NCBI GenBank assembly: GCA_021323155.1
Contig: JAJTCI010000001.1
Span: 1-33,457 of the forward strand
DNA: 33,457 nucleotides
Origin: Chitinophagaceae bacterium
Lineage (GTDB): Bacteria; Bacteroidota; Bacteroidia; Chitinophagales; Chitinophagaceae
Direction of reading: 5' to 3'
Both the position numbers and the translations under genes were made by a program. Shown here one piece after another: positions 1-8,280 of the stretch. Positions within the stretch are counted from its first letter, which is position 1, and each line of letters begins with the position of its first letter. Below the pieces are notes generated by a model. That model saw only the letters and a list, made by a program, of their open reading frames with translations, ran no database searches and was not told the DNA's origin.

Positions 1-3000
1 ATTCCCGCCGGGCCCATCGCCAATTGCTGGGCCTACGGAATAGGGTCTCCATACACACAGTATTATGTAGACAATGCCGCCAGCACCAGCATGGTGTACG
101 ATGGCCATACAGTGATACTGACCGCGAAAGCGAAAGTGATCCCCTGCCAGACTTACCATATCAAACTGGCGATCTCGGACGTGGGCGACCGTATATTCGA
201 CAGCGGGGTTTTCCTGGAAGCAAGCAGTTTCATTTCTAAAAAATATTTCGATGTTGAAGTTAACCCGCAATACACAGACGCCACCGGGAAAGCAACATTG
301 ATTGAAGGATGCAAGAACAGCGAGGTGAAGATCAAGCGGGCAGCTGAAATAACCGGGCCGTTTGAAGTGTACGTCACCTACGGGGGAACGGCGACCGCGA
401 CGACGGACTATACACCGATCCCATCGCCCATCGTCTTCTTAGCAACAGATACAGTAAAAACATTTACCATATCTGCACCGGTAGATGCGTTGTCTGAAGG
501 CACCGAGAAAGCGGTGATCTATCTTTCAAGATATGCCAGCTGTAATTACCAGCAGTCTTCTGACAGCGCGATCCTTTACATCAGGGATTCACTGGTGTAT
601 CGCAACAGTCATGATACTTCGTTCTGCACTGCCACCCCGATATCGGTCAGTGCGCATGACCCCGAAGCCAGTACTACAAATTCTTATCAATGGAGTCACG
701 GTGCCACCACGCAAACCACCACCATCACCCAACCCGGTACCTATACCGCTGTGCATACCTGGTCACAACGCTGTTTTAATGTAGACACGTTCCGGGTTAT
801 TTCCAATGACCCCGCAATGGCCCTCTCATCTTCCAGCCCCGGGATCTGCCCCGGCGACACGGCTACACTCACGGTGACAACGGCCGCAAGCAACATTGCC
901 TGGAACAATGGCGCGACGACCAATAGCATCAAAGTAACAGCAGCCGGTGATTACTGGGTGACGGTTACCGGCCCGCAGGGTTGCGCAGGCGTAGACACTA
1001 TCACTGTTTTGGCATCGCCCGCCCCTGTCGTAAACCTTGGTGCGGATACATCCATCTGCGGTGATGCCGACGTGGTGCTCGATGCATGGTCGGCGGGGGC
1101 GACATATCTCTGGAGTACCGGATCTACAGATTCAACCATTACGGTGGATTCTACGGGAACTTATTCTGTGATCAGTACACTCAACGGCTGTAGCGCGGTG
1201 GATACGATACAAGTGTCCGTGAACCCGGTACCGGTGGTGAACCTGGGGGCGGACACCGCTATTTGCGGCAACGCGTCTGTGCAACTGGATGCCACATTCA
1301 GCGGTGCAAGCCATACCTGGAATACGGGCGCTATCACGCCAACGCTTACGGTTACCACGGGCGGAAGCTTTTCCGTTATCAATACATTGAATGGTTGTAC
1401 AGCGAAAGACACGATCAATATCGCGATCGACCCGGTGCCGGTCGTTAACCTGGGCGCAGACAAATCCATCTGTGAAGATCAGGCGACGTCACTCGACGCA
1501 ACGTACGCGGGCGCGAGCTATGTATGGAGTACCGGTGCCACATCATCTTCAATAACGGTGAATACGGCGGGGGCTTATTCCGTGGTGAGTACGGTGGGCA
1601 ATTGTTCGGCAACCGATACCGTAAACGTGGCGGTGACGCCGCTACCCGTTGTTGATCTTGGCGCGGATACTTCCATCTGCGCTGGCAATACACTCCAGTT
1701 AAATGCGGCCTATACGGGGGCAAGCCATGCATGGAGTACCGGTGCATCGTCTCCATCGATCAATGTCAGTACGGCTGGCAGTTATTCCGTGATCAATTCT
1801 TTGAATGGCTGTACGGCGAGAGACACTATCAACGTTGCCATTGACCCCGTGCCTGTAGCGAATCTTGGGACCGACCGGTCCATCTGCCAGGGTGAAACAG
1901 CACAACTCGACGCGACCTACGGAGGGGCAAGCTATGTATGGAGTACTGGCGCTACGTCCGCGACGATAATGGTGAGCGCTGCCGGGAATTATTCTGTTGT
2001 CAGTACAATAGGTAACTGCTCCGCCACCGATACGGTAGCCGTTGCGGTAAATCCATTGCCGATAATAAACCTTGGCGCGGATACTGCGATCTGCGCGGAT
2101 AAGACACTTCAATTGAATGCAACATATGCGGGTGCCAGCCATGCATGGAATAACGGTGCCTCCACTCCTTCCATCACGGTCAGCAACGCGGGAACATATT
2201 CGGTGATTAATTCTTTGAATGGCTGTACCGCGCGGGATACCATCAATGTGACCGTTAAACCCGTTCCGGTGGTGAATCTTGGTGCGGACACTGGTTTCTG
2301 CCAGGGCGGCTCGGCACAGCTCAATGCGAATTATCCCGGTGCGACACAGGTTTGGAGTACCGGTGCGACCAGTAGTATGATAACAGTGAACACGAGTGGA
2401 AATTATTCCGTGATCAATACCTTGAATGGTTGTACGGCTACCGACGCCATTGTTGTGAATGTGAAGCCGCTGCCCTTTCTGAAATTACCAGATGATACGA
2501 GCATATGCGAGAATACGGCACTGGAACTGAATGCGGCGGTGGCAGGTGTTCCGCTTCGGTTTGTTTGGAATACCGGTGATACTACCGCGACGCTATTGGT
2601 GACTACCGGCGGCACATACTCCGTAACGAGTAACCTGGATGGTTGCATGGCAAGAGACACGATCAATATCATGGTGCAACCCGCACCGGTTCTTGATCTG
2701 GGACCGGACCAATCCATGTGCACGTACGATAGCGTATTGCTCAATGCAGCGTTCACCGGCGCAACATATTCCTGGAATACCGGCGCCACCACCGCGACGA
2801 TCATGGCCAGGACATCAGGGATGTATACTGTGACCAGTTCTATCTCGGGATGCGCTTCAAGGGACTCGGTGAACATTATTTATAAAAAGATGCCCCTTGC
2901 CAACGCTGGCGCCGACCTCGTGATCGCGCAGTACGACAGTGTGCAACTCAATGCGTCGACTCATCCAGACAACCTGGCTTACTTATGGACACCCGCGGGG

Positions 3001-3387
3001 TCACTGAATAACGCCATGATCCGGAACCCGGTCGCTACCCCATCCATCGCTACCCTTTATACAGTGCGAGTTACTTCAGTGGATGGTTGTATACTGGAAG
3101 ATGCTGTGATGGTGAATATCCAGTTCCCGATGCATGCGCCTAACGCGTTCTCACCGAATGGTGATAATATCAACGATAAATGGCGTGTGACGAACCTGGA
3201 GTTCAATCCAAAAGCGCGCGTCCACGTGTACGACCGTTATGGCAGGCTTGTATTCTTATCGCAGGGTACCAGTGCCCAATGGGATGGCACGAATAAAGGC
3301 AAACCGATGCCACCTGCTACTTATTATTACATCATCGATGTGGGCAACGGTGAGAAACTGACGGGTTGGGTGTTGCTGGTGCGATAA
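1..3387 (+). CDS. Large repeat-containing T9SS-secreted surface protein (partial, 5' end outside window)
   Basis: The reading frame is open from base 1, so the N-terminus lies upstream; 1128 codons are visible. The first ~80 residues resemble the choice-of-anchor L domain of Bacteroidota surface proteins, and about nt 300-560 looks like a Calx-beta-type segment (TTDYTPIP, then SEGTEKAVIYLS). Two diverged repeats follow, then nine close tandem units from 1021 to 2889, each 69 codons (one of 71), with the pattern VVNLGADTSIC, then W-x-T-G, then a GC near the end, so two cysteines per unit. A PKD-like unit (about 2890-3120) precedes the C-terminal domain (about 3142-3384, NAFSPNGDNINDKW through YDRYGRLVF to a terminal VLLVR), which is the type B T9SS sorting domain. 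Family knowledge says such proteins are exported across the outer membrane and attached to the surface; an adhesion role is inference. Confidence 0.9.
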   Translation: MPAGPIANCWAYGIGSPYTQYYVDNAASTSMVYDGHTVILTAKAKVIPCQTYHIKLAISDVGDRIFDSGVFLEASSFISKKYFDVEVNPQYTDATGKATLIEGCKNSEVKIKRAAEITGPFEVYVTYGGTATATTDYTPIPSPIVFLATDTVKTFTISAPVDALSEGTEKAVIYLSRYASCNYQQSSDSAILYIRDSLVYRNSHDTSFCTATPISVSAHDPEASTTNSYQWSHGATTQTTTITQPGTYTAVHTWSQRCFNVDTFRVISNDPAMALSSSSPGICPGDTATLTVTTAASNIAWNNGATTNSIKVTAAGDYWVTVTGPQGCAGVDTITVLASPAPVVNLGADTSICGDADVVLDAWSAGATYLWSTGSTDSTITVDSTGTYSVISTLNGCSAVDTIQVSVNPVPVVNLGADTAICGNASVQLDATFSGASHTWNTGAITPTLTVTTGGSFSVINTLNGCTAKDTINIAIDPVPVVNLGADKSICEDQATSLDATYAGASYVWSTGATSSSITVNTAGAYSVVSTVGNCSATDTVNVAVTPLPVVDLGADTSICAGNTLQLNAAYTGASHAWSTGASSPSINVSTAGSYSVINSLNGCTARDTINVAIDPVPVANLGTDRSICQGETAQLDATYGGASYVWSTGATSATIMVSAAGNYSVVSTIGNCSATDTVAVAVNPLPIINLGADTAICADKTLQLNATYAGASHAWNNGASTPSITVSNAGTYSVINSLNGCTARDTINVTVKPVPVVNLGADTGFCQGGSAQLNANYPGATQVWSTGATSSMITVNTSGNYSVINTLNGCTATDAIVVNVKPLPFLKLPDDTSICENTALELNAAVAGVPLRFVWNTGDTTATLLVTTGGTYSVTSNLDGCMARDTINIMVQPAPVLDLGPDQSMCTYDSVLLNAAFTGATYSWNTGATTATIMARTSGMYTVTSSISGCASRDSVNIIYKKMPLANAGADLVIAQYDSVQLNASTHPDNLAYLWTPAGSLNNAMIRNPVATPSIATLYTVRVTSVDGCILEDAVMVNIQFPMHAPNAFSPNGDNINDKWRVTNLEFNPKARVHVYDRYGRLVFLSQGTSAQWDGTNKGKPMPPATYYYIIDVGNGEKLTGWVLLVR
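1021..2889 (+). repeat. Nine tandem 207-bp coding repeats inside the T9SS protein
   Basis: Unit starts are 1021, 1228, 1435, 1642, 1849, 2056, 2263, 2470 and 2683. Spacing is exactly 207 bp except for the 2470 unit (213 bp, two extra codons). Each unit encodes a probable Ig-like/PKD-like domain with a cysteine after residue 12 and a second near residue 57. Units at 1228, 1642 and 2056 share an ASH-x-W / NGCTA-x-DTIN version, while those at 1435 and 1849 share ASYVWSTGATS / GNCSATDTV, so a two-unit (414-bp) module appears to have been duplicated. Confidence 0.9.
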
Positions 3388-3397
3388 ATTACCGTGC

Positions 3398-4090
3398 ATG
3401 GGAACATTTCTTTCCGCTTCAGGTATCATTGGCAAACGCGCTTCCGATTTGGCAACCAGCCTGGCAAAAGATGCGGTGGCGGCGGGGGGCGGCATGACGC
3501 CTGGCGGCACCATAGAGGAAGACGACAACCTGGTCGTTACCGGTGAATCGAATGGCAACAGCACCGTGATCTATCCTGATGATTTTGTTGAGTGGGATGA
3601 AGCCTCCGCGTTCTTATCACAGGACCTGCAGGCGCCGGTGTTTTCTTTTCATATACACGACGGGGATATTTGGATGTATACACTTTACCATAATGGTGAA
3701 GTGATCGACCAATTCAATCCTGTACCGGAATACTGGGAAGGCGAAGTGAGCGACGAAGAAAAGAATAAATGGAAAGGCGACGCTTCGCTGGTTGCGCAAT
3801 TCGTCCCAGGTTTAAAACCGTCTGCCATTGAAAAGTACCTGGTCCATTGGGATGAAGATCTAGAGCCGGTAAAAGCATACGAAGATGATGAGTATGCGGC
3901 GGAAGACTGGCAACTGGTTGACTTCATGAGGAAGCTGGGATTGCCTTTTCCAATGGATGACAATTGGGACCCTACGGGTGATACTTACCAGTTGTGGACC
4001 GAACAGTTCCCTTTAAGACAAAACAATAGCGGTTACGATGATGGCAGCGATGAAGCGATGTCGAAAGACCCCTGGTGGAAGTTCTGGTAA
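3398..4090 (+). CDS. Conserved hypothetical acidic protein, 230 aa
   Basis: No named family recognised. The protein is soluble, acidic and rich in Trp, Asp and Glu, with no signal peptide or membrane segment. The N-terminal third ends in YPDDFVEWDEAS, followed by a striking core with FSFHIHDGDIWMYTLY, then NGEVIDQFNPVPEYW, and an acidic C-terminus ending DPWWKFW. My recollection is that similar proteins with an HIHDGD-WMY core occur singly in Bacteroidota, but I cannot name a domain. It begins 10 bp after the stop of the large surface protein on the same strand, so read-through transcription is possible. There is no obvious ribosome-binding site, as is usual here. Enzymatic function, immunity function or binding partner cannot be assigned. 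Confidence 0.75.
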   Translation: MGTFLSASGIIGKRASDLATSLAKDAVAAGGGMTPGGTIEEDDNLVVTGESNGNSTVIYPDDFVEWDEASAFLSQDLQAPVFSFHIHDGDIWMYTLYHNGEVIDQFNPVPEYWEGEVSDEEKNKWKGDASLVAQFVPGLKPSAIEKYLVHWDEDLEPVKAYEDDEYAAEDWQLVDFMRKLGLPFPMDDNWDPTGDTYQLWTEQFPLRQNNSGYDDGSDEAMSKDPWWKFW

Positions 4091-4157
4091 AGCCAGAGAG
4101 AGATGGGCATACCTGTAATTAAGTCCTGTTCTTCCAATTATTCTCTGCCCTGGCTGC

Positions 4158-4165
4158 TACCTTCG
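4158..4165 (+). promoter_or_regulatory. Candidate -7 box (TACCTTCG) for the nitroreductase gene
   Basis: TACCTTCG sits 4 bp before the start codon and matches the Bacteroidota -7 box TAnnTTTG at all but one fixed position. No good TTG -33 element is seen at the right distance. If used, the transcript would have almost no leader. Confidence 0.35.
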
Positions 4166-4169
4166 CGCC

Positions 4170-4760
4170 ATGAGCGATAATTCAAAGACTGCGCTACTCA
4201 GCCAGGTGATCCGCGAGAGAAGGTCGGTGAAGCCGGCGTCATTGGAACCTGGGGGCATCATACCTGACGAGATCATACTGCACGCATTGGAAAATGCGAC
4301 CTGGGCGCCCAACCATGGAAAGACAGAGCCCTGGTATTTTATTGTCTATACGGGGGAAGGGATCCGCCACCTTTCCGAATTCCAGGCACAGTTATATAAA
4401 CAACAGGGCGGTGAGAAATTCACCGAGGCGAAGTATACCAATCTCAAAGCGAATTACCTGAGGGCGTCGCATGTGATCGCCATTTGTATGAAACGAGATC
4501 CATCCGGCAAGATACCCGAGGTAGAAGAGGTCGCGGCTGTCGCCACTGCTGTTCAGAATTTCGCACTGACGTTACATGCGGCAGGGTATGGCGGTTACTG
4601 GACAACAGGGGGTGTGACTTATTATGAATCCGCGAAGCCGTTTTTCGGGCTGGGGGCAAGTGATAAGTTGATGGGGTTTTATTTATGCGGGGTTCCAGTG
4701 GCGCAACCCCCTGCACCTCCGCGTAAGCCGGTAGAGGTAAAGTCTGCCTGGGTGCGGTGA
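4170..4760 (+). CDS. Nitroreductase family protein
   Basis: A 196-residue flavoenzyme of the NAD(P)H-dependent nitroreductase superfamily, expected to bind FMN and act as a cytoplasmic dimer. Visible marks are the N-terminal RERRSVKP (the family's phosphate-contacting R-R-S segment), ATWAPNHGKTEPWYFIVYTG in the region normally lining the flavin, a central helix AAVATAVQNFALTLHAAGYGG and YWTTGG near residue 148. The C-terminus is short, giving the compact YdjA-like type rather than the long NfsB type. The substrate cannot be read from sequence; candidates include nitroaromatics, quinones or enoates. It is separated by 80 bp from the upstream gene and is followed at 70 bp by a membrane protein on the same strand. 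Confidence 0.85.
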   Translation: MSDNSKTALLSQVIRERRSVKPASLEPGGIIPDEIILHALENATWAPNHGKTEPWYFIVYTGEGIRHLSEFQAQLYKQQGGEKFTEAKYTNLKANYLRASHVIAICMKRDPSGKIPEVEEVAAVATAVQNFALTLHAAGYGGYWTTGGVTYYESAKPFFGLGASDKLMGFYLCGVPVAQPPAPPRKPVEVKSAWVR

Positions 4761-4829
4761 TGTCAGGAATGTCCTTTACATACAATTTTCCCGGCCGGCG
4801 CCCCCGGACCTTTGCCGGAAATTCAAAGC

Positions 4830-5312
4830 ATGCAATCAAGAAACCTGGTCTATATCCTCACCTGTCTTTCTTTTTCGGTGATCTGTGGCGCGGCCGTGTA
4901 CGAGCATGTTGCCGTGTGGCCGAAAGCGTTTGCAAAACTGCCAGCGTCCCTGTCTTCTTTCCAGGGGGAGCATGCATTCAATAACGGCATTTTCTGGATG
5001 ATGATACACCCGATCACGCTGGTGCTGTTCATCATCGCCACAATCATGCATTGGAAGACAGACCGGAAGAAGCACTTGTTGTACCCGCTCATCGCGTATG
5101 CGGTAGTACTGGTTGTCACGTCCGTTTATTTTGTACCGGAACTGCTGAGTATCCTTGGCACTGCATATTCCAACACCTATGATGCGTCACTTACGGCGAG
5201 GGGTTCCCAATGGGAGTTGCTGAGCATCATACGCGCGGTACTGTTATTTGCCACTGCGGTGTTTTTGTATCTCGGTCTCACCAAACCGGCGACGAGAAAT
5301 GTTGCGGGTTAA
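4830..5312 (+). CDS. DUF1772 / anthrone oxygenase-like membrane protein
   Basis: 160 residues from the ATG at 4830; a TTG at 4812 would add six residues but lacks support. Four hydrophobic segments are visible: YILTCLSFSVICGAAVYEH, IFWMMIHPITLVLFIIATIM, LLYPLIAYAVVLVVTSVYFV and a final IIRAVLLFATAVFLYLGL. Length and pattern, with an early W-P-x-A-F loop and a mid-protein Phe-rich loop, match the DUF1772 (anthrone oxygenase-like) family of small four-helix membrane proteins, whose bacterial role is generally unknown. The next gene, an AraC-type regulator, starts 82 bp downstream with its own promoter. The family call is from memory of the pattern and is moderate. Confidence 0.65.
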   Translation: MQSRNLVYILTCLSFSVICGAAVYEHVAVWPKAFAKLPASLSSFQGEHAFNNGIFWMMIHPITLVLFIIATIMHWKTDRKKHLLYPLIAYAVVLVVTSVYFVPELLSILGTAYSNTYDASLTARGSQWELLSIIRAVLLFATAVFLYLGLTKPATRNVAG

Positions 5313-5343
5313 CGCATACAGCGCACCGCAGGTTGTTCCCCGG

Positions 5344-5376
5344 TTGAGTGAATCCCGGCTGAAGTCATTATCTTCA
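5344..5376 (+). promoter_or_regulatory. Bacteroidota-type promoter for the AraC gene
   Basis: TTG at 5344-5346 and TATCTTCA at 5369-5376 are separated by 22 bp, fitting the TTG-N18-23-TAnnTTTG pattern. It lies 18 bp before the ATG at 5395 and favours that start over an in-frame ATG at 5299, which would overlap the upstream gene. Confidence 0.5.
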
Positions 5377-5394
5377 TCCACACTTAACGATCGA

Positions 5395-6198
5395 ATGGAT
5401 CTGCGCGTCCACATACCGTCTACGTCCCAGTTGTCGGATTACGTCACCAGTATCTGGGAGGTGTTCGGTGACAGCAAGATCAACGAGACGATCCTCCCGC
5501 AGGGCATTGTGGAAATGATCTTTAACCTTGGGGACCCGATGAATGGGAATCTTCCTGACGAGCAATGTTTTTCTGCCCCGTTGTGTTTTATCCAGGGTGT
5601 GAATACGGAAAGAGTGAGTGTGAATTACCAGGGCCGGCAACATTTATTTGGAATACGCCTGCAACCATCGATGGTGAAAGGCTTATTGGGGATACTGCCA
5701 TCGGAACTAAAAAACACGCTCATCGATCTGACGCTCATCAAGCCAGGCTTCAATATATTCTGGCACCAGTTGAAGGAAGCACCGTCTTTTTCAGCGAGGG
5801 TGAAGCTGGTAGAAGAACAGTTCCCTGTTTTGTCGGCAGCGGTTTGCCTGCGCACACAGAAATTGTGTAACCTGTTCGCGGCGGAGGGTATCAGCGATTT
5901 TTCATCGCTCGATAAGCTCACGCAGCAGGTGTATTATTCTTCCCGGCATTTGAACCGGAAGGCGCAAAGCATTTTCGGCATCTCTGCCGAAGAGCTGATC
6001 ACCTACAAGAAATTCCTTCACGCGGTGAAGCTGCTGCATACGAATAAGGAACCACTCACGGCAATCGCTTACGAGTCTGGCTTTTACGACCAGGCACATT
6101 TCTGCCGCATATTCAAGTCTTACGCCGGTATCACCGCGCGGCAATACCGCCAGCACAAAAGCGAACTTCCCTTTCATTTATTCACAAAGGAACAATAG
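5395..6198 (+). CDS. AraC family transcriptional regulator
   Basis: 267 residues from the ATG at 5395, chosen because MDLRVHIPSTSQLSDYV is how this subfamily usually begins and because a promoter lies just upstream; ATG 5299 is the alternative. The N-terminal ~130 residues (YVTSIWEVFG, then GIVEMIFNLGDP, then FGIRLQPSMVKGLLG) fit the DUF6597-type sensor domain. The C-terminal ~70 residues are the double helix-turn-helix: FGISAEELITYKKFLHAVKLL, then LTAIAYESGFYDQAHFCRIFK and YAGITARQYR, the classic second AraC helix signature. It is a DNA-binding activator or repressor with unknown ligand. The flanking DUF1772-like gene or the downstream cupin gene are reasonable targets by proximity only. Confidence 0.88.
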   Translation: MDLRVHIPSTSQLSDYVTSIWEVFGDSKINETILPQGIVEMIFNLGDPMNGNLPDEQCFSAPLCFIQGVNTERVSVNYQGRQHLFGIRLQPSMVKGLLGILPSELKNTLIDLTLIKPGFNIFWHQLKEAPSFSARVKLVEEQFPVLSAAVCLRTQKLCNLFAAEGISDFSSLDKLTQQVYYSSRHLNRKAQSIFGISAEELITYKKFLHAVKLLHTNKEPLTAIAYESGFYDQAHFCRIFKSYAGITARQYRQHKSELPFHLFTKEQ

Positions 6199-6244
6199 TA
6201 TTTACTACTTGTCCTCCTGGTGCAATTTGCCCACTCGCGGCTGG

Positions 6245-6275
6245 TTGATCTTTGCCCTGCACAACAAAACTTTTG
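6245..6275 (+). promoter_or_regulatory. Bacteroidota-type promoter for the cupin gene
   Basis: TTG at 6245-6247, a 20-bp spacer and AACTTTTG at 6268-6275 (one mismatch to TAnnTTTG). The box ends 3 bp before the ATG at 6279, so the mRNA would be nearly leaderless if transcription starts at the usual distance, or translation may use a later start. Confidence 0.35.
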
Positions 6276-6278
6276 CAG

Positions 6279-6953
6279 ATGTTCAGAAGGATCATAAAAA
6301 AATCAGCTATGGTAATTTTGGTGGCACTTGGCAGTTACCTGCTTATCGGATATTTCCTGCACCTCGTCGTTTTCCCGGAACAGAAGCCGGAGGTCTCTAC
6401 TTATTTTACACCCGGCCAGGTGTTTTACAGCAAGGCGGAAGGATTCCGGCAGACAGTGGTGAAACAAGAAAATGGCCGGGTATATTGCGCGTTGGAGATC
6501 GAGCCATTCGCGGATGGTCCGCCGAAGCATATTCATACCGGGTTTGATGAGACATTCGCGTTGAGTAAGGGGATGCTATCAGTTTGGGTTGATGGGAAGG
6601 TGGTTCGGCTGCAGCCCGGCGATACTTTATTTGTTCCAAGGGGGACGCCGCATCAGCCATTCAACGAGACAGCAGACACTTTACGGCTGCAAGGCGATGT
6701 TTCCTTTCCTGAAAAGTTCGCGTATTACCTGCCGCAGGTGTATGGGGTGATGGATAATGTGCCAGGTTTTGGAAAAGGACCGGGGACGGTGATGCAGATG
6801 AGTCTTTTTTCCTCGAACGGGTTTGATTCCTATATTGCCGAGGGGCCTCCTGTGGTGGTTCAGAAAGCCCTCAGTTTTTTGCTTACGCCGTTGACGCGTG
6901 TACTGGGGTATAAGAGTTTTTACAAGGAATATGATATTCGAAGTAAGGGATAG
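6279..6953 (+). CDS. Membrane-anchored cupin domain protein
   Basis: 224 residues from the ATG at 6279 (an upstream TTG at 6252 is not favoured). A single N-terminal hydrophobic anchor (MVILVALGSYLLIGYFLHLVVF) is followed by a cupin fold. Motif 1 is PPKHIHTGFDETF with metal-ligand candidates H84, H86 and E91, and motif 2 is PGDTLFVPRGTPHQPF with H125, so the usual His-His-Glu-His metal site is complete. Small-molecule binding or dioxygenase-type chemistry is possible but cannot be named. The C-terminal ~70 residues are beyond the cupin barrel and contain another apolar stretch (ALSFLLTPLTRVLGY). It lies 80 bp downstream of the AraC regulator on the same strand. Confidence 0.75.
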   Translation: MFRRIIKKSAMVILVALGSYLLIGYFLHLVVFPEQKPEVSTYFTPGQVFYSKAEGFRQTVVKQENGRVYCALEIEPFADGPPKHIHTGFDETFALSKGMLSVWVDGKVVRLQPGDTLFVPRGTPHQPFNETADTLRLQGDVSFPEKFAYYLPQVYGVMDNVPGFGKGPGTVMQMSLFSSNGFDSYIAEGPPVVVQKALSFLLTPLTRVLGYKSFYKEYDIRSKG

Positions 6954-7044
6954 GGAAGATATGATGCAAGAGATGGGCATCATCCTTTTTCGCCCAGTCT
7001 GTTAATCTGGTTATCTTTATTCGAAACCAGGACAAAGAACAGCA

Positions 7045-7383
7045 ATGGCCTTCGACAAAAAGATACTCGACCCGATCAAACACTTCCTGATCGGTCTTGC
7101 CCTGACGTTAAAGGGGATCGATAAGATCGGGCATCACGCGGTCATTGGCAGTATAATTCTCGGCTTCGGAATAATTATACTTGCATGTTTTGTATACCTG
7201 CTTATCACGAAGCGTGCTTCTTCTCGGTTTGACCTGGTGTTGCACTGGTTCGAAGGGATCGCCTCGCTGTTCACCGCGTACATATATTATGACGAAGGGT
7301 CAAAGTACCTGCACTACGTGTTCCTGCTGGCAGCGATAGGGTTTTTCATTTCTGTCTACATGCATTCCAGGAAACACCGGTAG
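7045..7383 (+). CDS. Small hypothetical membrane protein, 112 aa
   Basis: Three strong hydrophobic segments: a first around FLIGLALTLKG, then VIGSIILGFGIIILACFVYLLI, then LHYVFLLAAIGFFISVYMH, with a positively charged tail SRKHR. A loop with HWFEGIASLFTAYIYYDEG precedes the third segment and may be a further partly buried helix. I do not recognise a named family; the layout is that of small inner-membrane proteins common in Chitinophagaceae. The gene stands alone, 91 bp after the cupin gene. Its last 38 bp overlap the opposite-strand gene fragment ending at 7346. Confidence 0.65.
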   Translation: MAFDKKILDPIKHFLIGLALTLKGIDKIGHHAVIGSIILGFGIIILACFVYLLITKRASSRFDLVLHWFEGIASLFTAYIYYDEGSKYLHYVFLLAAIGFFISVYMHSRKHR

Positions 7384-7607
7384 GTCTGCCTTTAATTTCC
7401 CCGGTAGAATCGACGACCAGTTTTGGAGGGTTGAATTTCTCTACGCTCACCATTAGAATGGGCTTGCGCTTGTATTTCGCCGGCGTTTTAGACCTGACCT
7501 CTTTTGGGTGGATCAGTTTAGGCGGGCCTTTTTCGGAACCTGCTTTGCTGCTACGCATTCGCTGTAATAACCAATAGGGCCAGGATGGCTATAATAATGG
7601 TCTTCAT
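7346..7607 (-). pseudogene. Small secreted protein with an apparent one-base frameshift after its signal peptide
   Basis: An ATG at 7607 opens an 18-codon frame encoding MKTIIIAILALLVITANA, a textbook signal peptide, and then hits TAG at 7553-7551. An overlapping frame, shifted by one base, begins at 7558 and runs 70 codons to 7346 with a basic, proline-rich sequence (PPKLIHPKEV, then KFNPPKLVVDSTGEI). Removing one base at 7554/7555 would join the two as ANA-SSKAGS, exactly an A-x-A signal peptidase I site. So this is either a recent frameshift, a sequencing error, or two coupled frames. The mature protein has no recognised domain. It lies 88 bp downstream of the zinc-ribbon gene on the same strand and its end overlaps the convergent membrane-protein gene. 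Confidence 0.55.
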
Positions 7608-7695
7608 GCAAAAAGGGTTCATATGGGAAGTGGCTACCCTCCATTTCCATAAGGAGAAAACAAAATTGCCCGCCGGCTAATTCTGACTGATCCTC

Positions 7696-8094
7696 CTATT
7701 TGGTAAGTGACGGGTCCGCTGACCGGTCCCGGTGTCTTACGAGCAGGTAGCTTTCGTTTTCCAATGGCAGGTATCCCATTTCATAACAGTAACAATAGGT
7801 ATCGCCGTTGCGGTTGGTGTAGGTGTGTGTTATATATTGAAAGTTGAACCCCTTCCGCAGCATTTGTTCCCGGTTGATCCTGGTGGTCTTTTCCTCGCCG
7901 AGCAGGGCTTCCAATATCCTGCGGTTCTTCGAAAGCACGCTATTGATGTTGCGGACAGGCGTGCTGTTCATGTTCCTCATGGCGTTGTTGTACATATTGC
8001 GACAGTAGTCGTTACAGAATTTTTTGTCAATACGGCCATGAAGTTGTTTGTCGCAGGAGAGGCAGTTCCTGGTTGAGCTATTGTTATCTGCCAT
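7696..8094 (-). CDS. Four-cysteine zinc-ribbon hypothetical protein, 132 aa
   Basis: The N-terminus has C11-x2-C14 and C27-x3-C31 in the context NCLSCDKQLHGRIDKKFCNDYC, a compact zinc-ribbon of a type I recall from small Bacteroidota proteins. It is followed by an Asn/Arg-rich linker (YNNAMRNMNS), a helical stretch (RILEALLGEEKTTRINREQML) and a C-terminal part FNFQYITHTYTNRNGDTYCYCYEMGYLPL that probably folds as a small beta-sheet. There is no signal peptide, so it should be cytoplasmic. It is transcribed divergently from ssb with 186 bp between start codons, which hints at nucleic-acid metabolism but proves nothing. Function unknown. Confidence 0.75.
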   Translation of the reverse strand: MADNNSSTRNCLSCDKQLHGRIDKKFCNDYCRNMYNNAMRNMNSTPVRNINSVLSKNRRILEALLGEEKTTRINREQMLRKGFNFQYITHTYTNRNGDTYCYCYEMGYLPLENESYLLVRHRDRSADPSLTK

Positions 8095-8280
8095 AAGGAG
8101 CTTGTTTTTTTCCCTGAGTCAGTATAGGCTACCCGTTTCAAAACGCTTATTGTCGTTTTTACACGGAAGCAAACGTTTAAATACCGATTAACGCATTCCT
8201 GTCCACACATCTTTGCTTTGTCGATCCAGGGCGCCGGGTTGACTGGAATAAACAAATTTATCAAACGAAAAACTTAAGTC

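Noticed and set aside
4092-4154. Long-range inverted repeat GCCAG...CTGGC with AGAGA/TCTCT inside
   Set aside because: Arms are short, interrupted and about 38 bases apart; it overlaps the nitroreductase promoter region and is likely chance.
4757-4984. 75-codon frame overlapping the start of the DUF1772-like gene
   Set aside because: Its sequence lacks membrane or domain character, while the other frame gives a coherent four-helix protein.
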